Positions 45,219 through 57,796 of a DNA stretch of 64,000 bases are shown here, piece by piece. The first letter of the stretch is position 1, and the number at the start of each line of letters is the position of its first letter. The stretch is from Paratinospora sagittata (Eukaryota > Streptophyta > Magnoliopsida > Ranunculales > Menispermaceae), in NCBI GenBank assembly GCA_035771175.1, contig CM069593.1, positions 38,298,241 to 38,362,240 of the forward strand. Direction: 5' to 3'. The position numbers and the translations under genes were made by a program. The notes below the pieces were generated by a model. It did not search any database and was not told where the DNA came from. It saw only the letters and a program-made list of their open reading frames with translations.

Positions 45219-46342
45219 TGTCACACCCCGTTCGGATGCACCTAGACCGGCGGGACACTCACAGGCGGGCCGCGAATGCATTATAAAAATTATCGAGTGC
45301 GCAGATACATAATTCAAGTACAAGTCTATTTTCATTGATTTCAGAATGTATTTTTGTACAGGATGTAGGCGGTCCAGAGACTGCCAATAATGAGGAAACA
45401 TCCTCCCTAAAAATCTCCCTATCTAATTGAATAATTAAGTAAGGGGTACAAAATGAGGGCCCAAAAACACCTCCACCCAATCCACCCTAGACTCTTGTAA
45501 AATGGTTAGCAACGGGATGAGTTATTGTTCAGTGAATAAAATAGTTCGTGAATATGACAATTAATAAAGAAGACATCATAATCATACATCAGATATACAC
45601 AACATAGCATCATAAATAGTGCACAATAGTTTAACAGGTAAGTATACATAACATCGTCTCGTAATGACTCTATGATCGTATGTCGCCTTAGGTTCACTTA
45701 CAAATGTCCATCTGCAGGTAATCTTGGGTTCACATTGTATGTCCATCTCTAGGGGAAGCATTAATAATAGTGGGCACAATTGCACCAGTAAATAATCCAT
45801 AGATCACAGACCACTTTCGTCCCCTAGGTGGTTCTTATTTTATTTATGATGACTATGCATGTGCGGGTCCGGTCTTTACTTACATTAGACAGGATTTGCA
45901 ACGTCTGGTGATTCTTATCAGGGTCGGCATCACCGCGTGCATTGTTAAGATGTCCAGTATCACCTATACAAGCAGACAACTTTCAAAAGGACCAACCAGT
46001 CCAGTTTCCAGGTCGAGAGGTGGGAACACAAGGTCCCGCTTAAAAACCAAGTCTTCTAGAGCAGCAAGTTGCCTCCTGTTCACTATTCAAAGTTATTGAG
46101 GACAAGACTAAGTCTGGTTCAGTCAAATTGATCGCTAATCCGACATGGTAACAGTATAATACATGGACTCTAAATATTAAGGCATAAGCATGACATGTAT
46201 GAACACTATACATAATAATGCAGCGTAAGTGAATAACAAACATAATGATAAATGAAAACTTTATGAAAAGTCATAAGACACGCAAACCTATTCCCACCTT
46301 CAAATTGTACTTATTTCCAAAACTGGCACTTCCTCCCAAGGT
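45219..46342 (-). repeat. 3' LTR of element D, truncated
   Basis: Plus-strand start TGTCACACCCCGTTCGGATG. It matches the LTRs of B and C in reverse up to about 46342 and lacks the last ~200 bp (U3 start). The polypurine tract and the end of ORF3 are gone too. Confidence 0.8.
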
Positions 46343-46361
46343 CATCTTTCATTAGATCAGG

Positions 46362-46808
46362 GTATTGCTAGTAAGGTCCCAGAATTATACTCTAGCCTGT
46401 AGAATCCTCGTCATCATCAAACAATGGAGAGCAAATGGAATCGGATTCCTCCGCATAAGATTTCAACATTTGCCTGACAAATGGTGGTGTAGGGCATTGC
46501 GGGTTGTTGCATTTCAGGGGTGGTAGATTGAGTGGGGGAATGCTTTTATGTGTTGTTGTCCGAATTTGTCCGTTGGTAGTTTTGGTAGGAGATCCTGCCA
46601 GGATGATTGTTTCGTGCAATTTTATTATGATATAACCATAAACGTTCTGGCGAAGGGGATCATAGTTGTTGAGGCGAGGGAGTTGGTGATGTATAAATGT
46701 TGTGGGTTGCTTCTTGTCTTGAAGAGCTCCCCCAAGGTTGCCAAGCAGGCCATGGTGTATATGGTTCTTTACTCCTATCTGTGCCATCGACAAACATTTG
46801 CATTTTTT
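46362..46808 (-). pseudogene. ORF3 of element D, 3' end deleted
   Basis: Pieces aligned to B and C: PWPAWQPWG, TSPTPSPQQL, SPSPERLWLYHNK, then a shifted frame with NGQIRTTTHKSIPPLNLPPL, FVRQMLKSYAEESDSICSPL and DDDEDSTG. The acidic His-rich end is mostly lost with the adjoining polypurine tract. At least one stop and one frameshift. It is the third example of this 3' ORF in the window. Confidence 0.55.
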
Positions 46809-46849
46809 GTAATGAGGTTAGGTGTTGACACAATTATAATTGTAAATGA

Positions 46850-47532
46850 ATAATTTCATTAATAAGGGAAAAGTACAATATATCACATGACCAATTATTG
46901 TTGGAACAATTCGGGGTATCTTTGTTTGATTTTATCTTCAAATTCCCAAGTTGTTTCTTCTATTCCGTGGTGATCCCAAAGTACTTTTACAAATGGAATA
47001 CTACGTCGTCTAAGTTCTTGAGTTTTTCTAACCTGAATTTGTACCGCTCTTTCCTGATATTTGTTTCCTCCTTCAACCTAGACTTCGACCAGAGGGACAA
47101 TATGTGAAGGATCAGGACGATACTTTCGAAGCATGGATACATAAAAAACATCATGAACTTTTGACATGGATGAGGGAAGGGATAGTCGATAGGCTAGTTT
47201 GTCAATACGTTCGATGATCTTAAATGGGTTGATATATCGTGAAGAGAGTTTTCCTTTGATCCCAAAGCGTTTGACACCTCTTGTAGGCTGAACTTTTAGG
47301 AAAACATAGTCCTCCTTCTCAAACTCTAAAGGTTGTTTCCACTTGTCGGCATAGCTCTTTTATCAACTTTGTGCCACACGAAGTCATTTTTTTACTAATT
47401 TGATCTTCTCAGATGTCTCTTGAACTAGTTCTAGCCCTAATTGCGATCGATCTGCCATGTTTAACCAGCATACCGGAGATCTGCAAGGGCGACCATAGAG
47501 AGCCTCGTATGGTGCCATGTCAATACTGGATT
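46850..47532 (-). pseudogene. Element D pol: integrase end and chromodomain
   Basis: Minus-strand pieces in several frames match the C region after the integrase core (Y-x-YRHG-IRGSLWSPLQI-like region, YADK-like and VQPTRGVK-like segments, LSLPSSMSKVHD-like part). They run to a chromodomain near 46970-46910. Heavily broken. It continues from 50588 once the solo LTR and one GGATT copy are removed. Confidence 0.65.
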
Positions 47533-47942
47533 TGTGACGCCCCGAAAATTATTTCATCTAGCCCATAACCCAATTGCATTTTTGCCCAAACTCTATGTGT
47601 TGTCTTGATATGTTTGGTGTTTGTTTGATGATTGTTTAATGTTTGTATAGTTGATGCTTGATAATGTATATAAATATATGTATCATAAATTTATATGAGT
47701 CATGTTAAATTAAAGTATAATGCATATGTTATGATTTATGCATGGGCTCATTAAACCATGAATTGATATGGGTTAGGATTGATTGAATAAAAGGATAAAT
47801 GAAATTGAAAATTTGGTGTATTAAATGGATTGGACATTTAAAATACATGTGGTTAGTATGGGTAGTATGAGACCAACACATGTGAAGGTTGGTGCATGAA
47901 AGTGGACAAGTGTCCCATGCCCTCAAGGAAGTGCTAGAATGA

Positions 47943-48080
47943 GTGGAGGGAATCAAGGAGAGAATCAAGAAGGAAAACAAGGAGAGAATCAAGGAGGAAA
48001 ACAAGGAGAGAATCAAGGAGAGAATCAAGGAGGAAAACAAGGAGAGAATCAAGGAGGGAATCAAGGAATTGCTAGAAAGA
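47943..48080 (+). repeat. Purine-rich minisatellite in solo LTR
   Basis: Repeats of GAGAATCAAGGA and GGAAAACAAGGA in alternating order, followed by a GAAAGGAAAGAAGAAGAG stretch. Any ORF here is low-complexity and unlikely to be real. Confidence 0.8.
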
Positions 48081-48249
48081 GGAGAGTGGAGAGAAAGGAA
48101 AGAAGAAGAGAAAGGAAAGAAGAAGAGAAGGAAGGAGAGAGTTGCAGGAGGAAGATCCCTGTGACGTTTCCATCAAAGAGGTAGATCTTTGGAATATACG
48201 GTCAGATTGAGCTCAAATTTTATCAGCACATTCGTAGCTTATGGTTCTT

Positions 48250-48610
48250 CATTCTGGTCGGTGGAGATCTTGATCAGAGGTTTCGTCTAAGAGATCTAAC
48301 CTCTCAAACAAAGCTGGTCGGAAAGTCTGGATTTCTCGTACCGTTTCGCTCAAACTTATAGATCTCCTAAGTCTACCGTTAGATGGCTACCAAATTTGGG
48401 TATGTAGTTTAAAACTGATATTTATACATTCTGAACGGTGGAGATCTTAATTAGAGACTTTTTCTGAGAGATATAACCTCTTAAACGAAGCTGGTCGGAA
48501 TTTCTGGGTTTCTCGTGCCGTTTCGGTCAAACTTACAGATCTCCTCAATCTACCGTTGGATGGATATAAAATTTGGGTATGTCGTTTATAACAGATATTT
48601 CTGTATTCTG
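48250..48610 (+). repeat. Direct duplication of about 175-195 bp in solo LTR
   Basis: CGGTGGAGATCTT, AGCTGGTCGGAA, TTTCTCGT.CCGTTTCG, GATCTCCT and AAATTTGGGTATGT recur in the same order in two adjoining blocks, with a third start (ACGGTGGAGATG) near 48612. Confidence 0.7.
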
Positions 48611-49704
48611 AACGGTGGAGATGTCTATACGTTTAGTATTTTGTGTGATATAGCCATCTGAGTTTGGATATTTGCAGCAGGAAAGGAGAAACTGTCTGAT
48701 TAGATACTTGTTCATCAAAGATACATATCTTTACGGTCCACCGTTGGATTGGGCTGATGTTTGGACAGAAGGTTTGTTTCTTCACATACTTCAATATGTA
48801 CGGTGGATTTTGTGATTATATATTTCTATTGGTAGATTAATACACCTGAACAGAATAATACATGTGAAGAATTGGTAGGGTTGTTTGTATTAGACCTACA
48901 TTTAGAATATGAACTTAGACCTTTCCAAATAGCTTGCATGTCAACTATGTTGACCTAGTTGCCATTGTTGATGAACCCATGATGCAAAATCAGTGATATA
49001 CATGGCTGAACATGGTGACCTAGTGTAAATCGACAATAGGGCCTAAGTATGGAAAATTTCATATTTTAGGGCTTTTGATGCTTTTGGCCTAGAATCATTG
49101 AATTGATGCAACTTATGTTTAATTAAGCATGATTAGAGTTGATTATGCTACTGATTTGGTGGTTGTGACCATATCATGGGTTAGGCCTACTTGTGATCAA
49201 GTGACCCAATTTGGGCATGTTTATGCCTAAAGGAATTGAAAATCAGTATTTTTGATTAATAGAATGGTTTATGTATGAGAACTATGCATTAGAGGCCTAA
49301 GTCATGTGATTTGAGTTGAATGATGGGATTAGATGAGATTTAGGCCTATTGTTTATATGTGGACTGATTTAGGGTTGATGTGTAATGTCTATGTGATTGA
49401 GCATAGAAATTGATGTATGGTAGGATATTGATGAATGTTTCAGGATCTTGATTTGGGTTGATTCGGTTTGGTGATCGTGTGTGGTTAAGTACTCTCGCGA
49501 GGCTTGGTTGTGAGTAGACTTCACTTATGATTATATCATTTATGTCATCATATCACTTATATATATTGTATGTTGAAAGCATGAATGTGTTCTAATGTTT
49601 TGAATGATGCATTGATTTGAGAAAACCTTATGACTTTGGTTGGACCCATCTATCTGGCTAATAGGGGGACTTAACCTTGTTATAAGAGGGTTTTAAGAAA
49701 GGAA

Positions 49705-49863
49705 ATGATTGGGATCAACGGCACGGTGAAATAGACGTGTACTAGTAACCCAAATAAAAATGATTGGGATCAACGGCACGGTGAAATAGACGTGTACTAG
49801 TAACCCAAATAAACATGATTGGGATCAACGGCACGGTGAAATAGACGTGTACTAGTAACCCAA
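49705..49863 (+). repeat. 55-bp tandem repeat, three units
   Basis: Units start near 49705, 49760 and 49815 and contain GGGATCAACGGCACGGTGAA and ACTAGTAACCCAA. They are nearly identical. Element F's LTR has two units of about 61 bp of the same repeat. Confidence 0.85.
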
Positions 49864-50587
49864 GGCATGTGGAATGTGGATTCAAATTGATAAGCTTTTA
49901 CTTGCATCGAACTTATTATAAATGCTTGATATCTATATGTTATGAGCTTTTAATCATGCTACACATTGACATGCATACATGGTTTTTATTGATGAGTATT
50001 GATAGCATATTTGAATTCTATTCACTGGGCATCGTTGGCTCACCCTCATTTTCCTCTTTCAGGTCCTTCTGTCCCGAATAAGGGCAAAGGAGTAGTCATA
50101 TCTTGAGGGCCTTGCCTGCGAGAGAATCCAACGCCTCGATGTGAGTTGAGAGGCATTTTGATTGAATTGTGTTTTAAATTATTAAGTATTATGTTTTGGA
50201 TTATGTAATTATAACACTTACCACATTGTAGTATGGGTGAGTTGGGACTTGTTAGATAGACTATGTGGGCATATGACGGTTTTTATTTGTACCCACAATT
50301 TTAGATTTTATGTCTATGTCAATTTTAATGGACTGTAGGGATTATGATTTTATTTATGGTTCATTTTTATGGATTATCTCTTGTCTTGGATGATTAATAC
50401 GGTGGGTAGTTTTGTTTAATACCTTTTGATATCATATTGTTGTTTGGGATAAGGCTTGTAGGGTCTCAACCACCTCACGGGAGTTGAGGAGTGGTCGGAG
50501 ATGCCTACGCCGGGCGTCCCGCCCCGGCATTCCGCATGCCATTCCCTGCGGGGTTGGTGGTCCGGGGCACGGGGTCGCCACAGGATT

Positions 50588-53136
50588 GGTAGCTGTTGTT
50601 GTATGCAAATTTGGCCAAATGTAAGTGTTTAGCACATCCATCATGAAAGTCTAGTATGCAACATCGTAACATGTCCTCTAAAATCTAGATTAAACACTCT
50701 GGCTGCCCGTCAGTCTGTGGGTGAAAAACTGTGCTCATGCTAATCTTGGAGCCATTCTACGCTGGAAGCTTTGCCAAAAGTTTGATGTGAATCGAGGGTC
50801 TCGATCAGAAATGATCATGAGTGGTATGCCATGGAGGCGCACGATCTCTTTTTCATACAATTCGGCTGGCTTGGCGGGGTTATCCTTGAACTTTATTGGT
50901 AAAAAGTGTGCAGATTTTGTTAGTTTATCAATGATAACCCAAATTGCATCCTGCCCTTTATTATTTCAAGATAAGGCAGTAACAAAGTCTATTGCTATGT
51001 TCTCCCACTTCTATTCTCCAATAGGTAAAGGTTGAAGAAGGCCGGAAGGAAGTCTGCGTTCCGCCTTTACTTGTTGGCAAACGAGACATCGAGCAACAAA
51101 GTTTGCAATAGCCTTCTTCATTCTAGAGAACCAAAATTGTGACTTGACATCTTTGGACATTTTGTTTCATCCAGGATGTATAGCAAACCTCGAGCAATGC
51201 ATTTCGGTGAGCACTTCTTTTCGAACTTCAGGGTCGTTCGGTAGGTACAGACGTTTCTTGTAGAAAACTGCCCCATCATTGGAGATCGACCAATGGGGAA
51301 AGTCTTGCCCATTAAGGATGAGTTCTCTTTTCTCCATTAACATGAGGTCGTTGGCTTGGGCAGCTAAGATTTTTCGAATAAGCTTAGAGTTGGCAGTTAA
51401 TTGGGAGAGTCGTGATCTTCTTCCCTCCTCAATGAGCTGTAAGTTATAATCTTCCATCTTCATATCCAACTTCCCTATTTCGAAGGTGAGGGCACAAGCG
51501 GCAACATATGACTTTCTACTTAGGGCATCAGCCACAACGTTGACTTTTCTCGGATGATATTGGAGCTGAAAGTCATAGTCTTTCAAAAATTTCAACCATC
51601 TTCTTTGGCAGAGGTTTAGGTCTCTCTAAGTGTAGATGTATTTGAGGCTTTTGTGATCCAAAAAGACCTCAAACCGCTCATCGTATAGGTAGTGACGTCA
51701 TAAGTTCAGTGCGAATACGACAGCTGCAAGTTCCAAGTCGTGTGTCGGGTAATTACCCTCATGGATCTTTAGTTGTCTAGAAGCATATGCAACAACTTGG
51801 CCATCTGGCATTAGTATTGCACCTAAGCCTTGGAGAGAGGCGTCGGTGTATAGTGAAAATCCAACTCCATTTCTTGGAGTGATTAGTACTGGTGCTGTCA
51901 TGAGGTGCTTTTTTAATTCCTAGAATGCGATTCACAGGCTATGTTCCCGATGAATCGTGTGTCTTTCTGAGTGAGTTTGGTCATAGGTTTAGCAATCTTG
52001 GAGAAGTCCTAGATGAAGCGTCTGTAGTAGCCAGCCAAACCGAGAAAACTCCAAATTTTAGTGACACTGGTAGGTTATTTCCAGTTTAATACCTCTTCAA
52101 TCTTTAAAGCATCCACTTAAATTCCATTACTTGAAACTACATGACTTAAGACTTGAACTTTCTTTGCCCAAAATTCGCACTTACTCAACTTTGCATATAG
52201 TTGGTGGTATCTTAAGGTCTGGAGGACAATCCTCATGTGTGTCTTATGATCTTCCTCTGTTGGTTAATACACCAAGATATAATCTACAAACACCACCACA
52301 AATCAATCTAAATATGGTCTGAAGATACGATTCATCAGATCCATGAACGCTACAAGTACGTTAGTTAGACCGAATGGCATGACCAGGAACTCGTAATGAC
52401 CATATCGAGTTCTGAAAGTTGTTTTATTGATGTCCGATTCTCTGATCCAAAGTTGATGATAGTGGAATCGTAAATCAATCTTAGAGAAGTATTTAGCATC
52501 TCTAAGTTGGTCGAACAAGTCATCGATCTTGGGCAATGGGTATCTGTTCTTGATGGTTACGTTATTCAACTTGCGATAGTCGATGCAAAGTCGTAATGAT
52601 CCATCCTTTTTGCGAACGAATAGAACTGGAACGCCCCAGGGTGATGAGCTTTTTCTGATGAAGCCTGTACTCTCCAATTCCTTCAGTTGTTTGTCCAACT
52701 CAACCAGCTTGATGTTGGACATTCTGTATGGTGGAATTGAGATGGGTTCAGTTCCTAATATTAGTTTGATTTCGAAGTCAAATTCCCGAATCGGGGGTAG
52801 GCCAGGAAGGCCGTTTAAAAATACCATTGGGAATTCAGATATGACTTTGATGTCGTGCAGATCGAGACAATCGATCTTAGCATTCAATGGCGTCAGCCAG
52901 TCCATGCCGAGAATGATGTCAAAGTCTTCTATGCCCATGACCAGGAAATCTACATGGATTATGTGTCCTGACATTCTAAGTTCACGTCTAGAACATCTCT
53001 CGTTAATGTCAGTACCAGGTCCTATTGGTGTTGAGACATAGATAGTAATATTGGTTGGTTCAAGTTGCAAGCCAAATTGTCCTACCAATGTAGAAGATAT
53101 AAGGGAATGCGTGGAACCCGAATCAAATAATACACG
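50588..53136 (-). pseudogene. Element D pol: protease, RT, RNase H, integrase N-part
   Basis: From about 53130: [20 protein letters not shown] (protease), [21 protein letters not shown] short deletion follows, then [19 protein letters not shown] and RT ([35 protein letters not shown]). The RT site reads FVVVFVDYILVY, so the second catalytic Asp is Tyr (about 52279). RNase H ([11 protein letters not shown], about 51850) and integrase (KEVLTEMHCSRFAIHPG; MIISDRDPRFTSNFWQSF) follow with many stops and frame changes. The 5' end was cut from gag by E1, the 3' end by the solo LTR. Confidence 0.8.
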
Positions 53137-53676
53137 TGTTAAACCAATTATCCTCATGTCCCTAATACGAAAGATATTTTGATGATTACAAACTACATTT
53201 TGTTTATGTTAATACTGCATACATGGCACATCTAATCTTATTTGAAGGTTTCAAAGAATCAATGATGCATGGCAAACGTATTAAAGATCTACTTAAAGAC
53301 CATGATCATTTGAAGATATTCGATAATATGATTAGATTTTGTTAGGTTGTAGAACCTTCTCTGTCATTTGATTCAGCATTATGCATGACTGCATGTTTTA
53401 GTCGAATTGGTTTTCGATCCTTTGCATATTTGCTTTAATCCGAAAATATCTTGTTTTTAATCGTGATTTATCGACCTTTAATCGAGAAATCAAGAACCGT
53501 TTTTATAGATTATTTTACAACGCTAATGTTTTGATGGGTCAGGACACTGATAAAATATTAGGACGCTCAAGGTTGGATTGAACTGATTCATTAGGACGCT
53601 TACTTGTAAGTAGCGGCCTCCCTTTAGTCAACCTTTGAAAGTGTCAGGATGCTGACTTAGTTTCAGCTCGTTGAAA

Positions 53677-53873
53677 GTTCTCGATGCCCCTGACGTAAGC
53701 TGACGTCATGACCGGCACAATGTATTATACACTGTACATACCCATATACAGTATATAATACATTGTTAGCCTCAACAGACATTCACAATAATTCCCAAAC
53801 TTTTTAGAAATTTTGACAGCATCTCCCCATAAAATGGACAATTCACATTTTTCCCTGATATACCACAAATCAA

Positions 53874-53907
<34 letters not shown>

Positions 53908-56388
53908 TAATCATCCCATTCATTCTATTCATTCCACAAATTAAATTCTCACATGATAGATATGTACGATCATCCCATTCCATCATCACAAGCATTGTAT
54001 AACTAAAGTATTTAACTATAATCCACATTACCACACAACCCATCTAGGTGATATTATATATATAGTATGTGATAATTATACATATCAAAATAAAAAAAAT
54101 ATAACCCATTTCCTCCAAGCATACATACATATACCAGATGAATGCAATCACGTGATTATCACTCACGAATTTTTCCTTTTCCCTTCGACTCGGTACCTGA
54201 AATATTGGAGGAAATGGAGTAAGCAATCAACAAGCTCAGTGAATATATCTCTTGGTATGGCAATCATATGCATTTAGGGAAACATGGCATTTAAAATCAT
54301 TGAAAACAATTATTAAAGACATGCATCATTCAACGAATTTACCATACATGTCAACAACATAGATTTTATGATTTTTCAAAGAAACAATGCATATTTTTCA
54401 ACTAAAATCACAATCTCCCTCCTTCTCGTAATGGAGCTAGTACGAACTCCATATTATGCACCGATAAGGAGCCTACGCTCGAACCTCACATTACTCAATT
54501 CATAGTCATTTCAAGGATCTTCAATCCTTGTTAGGACCGGCCTACTGACAATGAGGTTACGCATAACACTTATCTGGGTCTAATTCCTAACGAAATGACA
54601 CCAACTTGCCTTTGCAAGTCTCACATGCTCCAATGCTAAAAAAATTATTTATGAATGCAAATTAAAACACAATGCAACAATATATGCATAGCATATTTAC
54701 ATTCAAACATTTCATATATAGATATAATGTCATACAAGAACCAAATGAAGAAAATATACTCACAGTACAAGACTTTTCAACTTAAATACATTCACCGTCA
54801 CTTTCAAGTCCAATTCCAATTTCAATCCAACTAACTCAACCTGTCACAACCACTCCATAATTCAATTTCATTTATTCATATCTATTTACATATTTAATTT
54901 CTCAACTCACTTCAAATCACTAATAATAAAGATCAACCAGAAAAATCTTATACACATTCTGTGAATTTAGATTTAAACTCAATTTAGGACTCAAGCAATT
55001 GAAGAAACTACTATCTCGTTTCTGTGGTCAATCTAGATATTTTTACAAGAAAGAACAGTAAAAATAGATTTCCAGTTCATATTTCCATTAGTTCTCAGTT
55101 TTATTTTTCTCCTGGAACATATATCGATTTTATTAAAAATAAAATACATTCCTAAAATTATTCTGTCCACATCGACACGTGTAAAATCAGTCATACTACC
55201 ATTCTACTACCTTCAATAGGTATTTTACTAAGGTTTTACACGTTCGCGAAGGTCACGAAAATATATTTTACTCACTAAAACCATATATTTAGTTACTAAA
55301 AATATCAAATTATATCCAAAAATTACAATCTTAGCATCGAAACGTCCGGAATTCAGTTTTCTACGATTCTATGATCTCAAACCGGAGTTTCACTGGATCC
55401 CAATTCTATTTTATTCACTAAAAATAATCACAGTACTGTTCATGTCACTGTTCATAGGAAACATGAAAATTTTTTCCTAAATTGTCAAACGGTCTCCAAA
55501 AATCATGAAATTAGCATCGATGGACTCACAACAGTTCATTCTACCATTCTATAGCCTCAAACTGGAGTTTCATTGAGTTTTAATATGATTCGAAAGGTTT
55601 CCAATATAAACTCTAACTTCCAACCGCCATAAAAATTCCAAATGAACAAATAAATGAAATCTAACCACATATTCGGGGCTCCTAGAGTCTAGGGAGTGTT
55701 TTTCAACCTTTCGAACAAATTTTCATTCAAGTTGAATCAAAACCCCAATTTTAAAAACGCCGTAAAATGACTCTCATAGCAAAAATTTATCCGAGTGACT
55801 CATTACATTTAGCTTAGATATCAATTTTACGAAGAACTAAAGTGAAAATCACTTACTGCGAGTCCCGATTTGACGTGAATCCTGCGTTTCTCCCTCCTTT
55901 TGCCTCTTCCTTCTCCGTTGTTCTTTCTTCTCTTTCACTTCTTTTGTTTTGTTTTTTTTTTATACGTTAGAGAGTGAGAGAGATGAGAAATGAGAGATTA
56001 TAAGTATATATAAACCATGATCCTATGCACCTCATCTAACTTAATAAAGCAACTTCCCTATCTTAATATTTAACTTTCATTCATTAAATCATACTATTCA
56101 TTAATTCATTAAATCATTCTACAATCCACATATTTAATTAACCAACCACATAAATTAATCAATTTAATTCAACTCCATTTTTTTTTAACTTGTAAGAACC
56201 CATATAGGATGATCCCATATGTGTCATCTTCATTTAATAATTTTATTTATTTACTAATACCCCTTAAATCTAGCATGTATTTTCATATACGCATATATTT
56301 GCCTCTTACGTATAAAATACTTGTATTATATATCTCGATATACGCATAATTTAATGTATGTATTTAATTAAAACTATGGGGTGTTACA
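53677..56388 (-). mobile_element. Solo LTR G2 nested in E1
   Basis: Homologue of G1: CGATGCCCCTGACGTAAGC at the left, CTATGGGGTGTTACA at the right. It holds about 700 bp (near 54950-55650) that G1 largely lacks. The left terminus is eroded and I see no target duplication. An (AT)n tract lies at about 53878-53905. Confidence 0.75.
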
Positions 56389-57426
56389 GCCCTCGTCCTT
56401 AGAATCAACTTAATAACTTTCAGGACGCTTACTGTCCTTCAGTGCACTTAATATTATTTCAAAATTATTTTAAAATTATTTTAAAATTTCAGGACGCTTA
56501 CTTATGAGTAGCGCCCTTGTGTGTTTAAGTGTTTTAAAACAAAGCAGGTCGCTAACTATCGAGTAGCGCCCTCATGATTTAAGTCGTTTTAATCTCAAAG
56601 TAAGTCAGGACGCTTACGAATCAATAACGTCCTCACTTCATTGTTCAACAGGAAGTTGATGCTCCATGAGCGCCCTCAAGGAACAAAACAAAAAAGTTGA
56701 TATTATGCGTCAGGACACTAATTCAACAATGCTGCTGTTCTGACACTAACACTATTACAGCCTACTTTTTCAAAACCGTACAAAAGCTTTTCAGAATCAT
56801 ACAATAACTTTTTCAGAACTTTTTGAACGTTCTAATACTTTGTCAGAACATTCCTTTTTCGTGAATGATCAGATGATTCAGGTGTTGTCGTAGAAATATG
56901 CACAGAGTTGAATCGATCCATTTCAGGAAAGAATGTAGACGTTATATTTGAAATAACCTTGAGCACCAAAATTCACTAAGTCCATTGCGCCTCTGTTATT
57001 TCTATATATATGTGATGCCTTAGAGCAGAAACAAAACGAAGCAATACGAAAATTGATATTCATTCAAAAACGTATTAACAGTTTTCACTTGTGCGAAAAA
57101 AAAAATTGAAAGTTAGTCTTCTACTACTTGTGCTTGAATTTACGAACTTTTTGAAAGAAAACATCAAGTCTTCTGGATTGATTGATTTTCATCTTCATCA
57201 TTTTCAAAAATCCATTGAAGAAGACAAAAGCTATTTGACCTTGTTTTCAGTTTAACTTTATCAAACATACTTTGTTCAATCTGTGGTAACAGAAGGTTCA
57301 ATCCAAAGTTTTGTATGTATCATTTTTTATTCTGAGCAAAGGAAATCATATCTCATCTTGTATTCAGTTTGTAGTGATTGGTTAGTCACTGGGCTAGAGC
57401 AAGTGTCCCTCAAAGTTGTAACAGTC

Positions 57427-57545
57427 TTCTCGCACTCCTAAGTTGAGAAATGGTCTTCTCACACTCGTAAGTTGAGAAAAGGTCTTCTTACACCCGTAAG
57501 TTGAGAAACGGTAGTTCTCACACCTGAAAGTTGAGAAAGTGTATC
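57427..57545 (-). repeat. About 31-bp tandem repeat, four units, in E1
   Basis: Units contain GTAAGTTGAGAAA and GGTCTTCTCACAC. They sit between the GTTCGACC stretch and the centre of the element, the same relative place as the 29-bp array in E2. Confidence 0.8.
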
Positions 57546-57796
57546 GGTTTGATCTTCACCCATAAGAAGATCTATAGTGGAGTTTGAACAAGTCCTAACT
57601 GAGGAGGTTAGGTAGTGGATGTAGGCGAGGTCGAACCACTATAAATCCTGAGTGCATTGTCCCTCTGCTATTTTCGTATTTATTTGCAGTACTTTGTTTA
57701 ATCTACTTTCAATATACCGCACATTTTTAAGAAAGGTTAAAATCTGCTAAGTGTCCAATACATCCCCCTCTTGGACATATCTGGGCCAACAACATG

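Larger units (their letters stand above)
47533..50582 (+). mobile_element. Solo LTR of family F nested in element D integrase
   Basis: 3,050 bp from TGTGACGCCCCG to GGGTCGCCACA, flanked by exact GGATT copies (47528-47532 and 50583-50587). C's uninterrupted sequence (near 34825) shows ACTGGTTTGGTAGCTG where D has the insertion, confirming the site. No coding genes. The CACTGGGCATCGTTGGCTCA stretch (about 50020) gives sense +. The 3' half matches the LTR of element F. Confidence 0.9.
53137..57791 (-). mobile_element. Element E1: LTR-like insertion without genes, holding solo LTR G2
   Basis: Minus-strand start TGTTGGCCCAGATATG (at 57791), end TTTAACA (at 53137). Flanks are ACACG (53132-53136) and ACATG (57792-57796), a target duplication with one transition; C shows ACATG at the empty site. 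Without G2 it is about 1.94 kb. No ORF. Its start, a GATTTATAGTGGTTCGACC stretch, a tandem array near the start and AGGACGCTTAC motifs are shared with E2. Most likely a solo LTR or non-autonomous LTR element of an unassigned family. Confidence 0.75.

Noticed and set aside
47729..48184. ORFs with GENQGGKQ or LSLF repeats
   Set aside because: Both strands of one purine-rich minisatellite inside a solo LTR; no support as genes.
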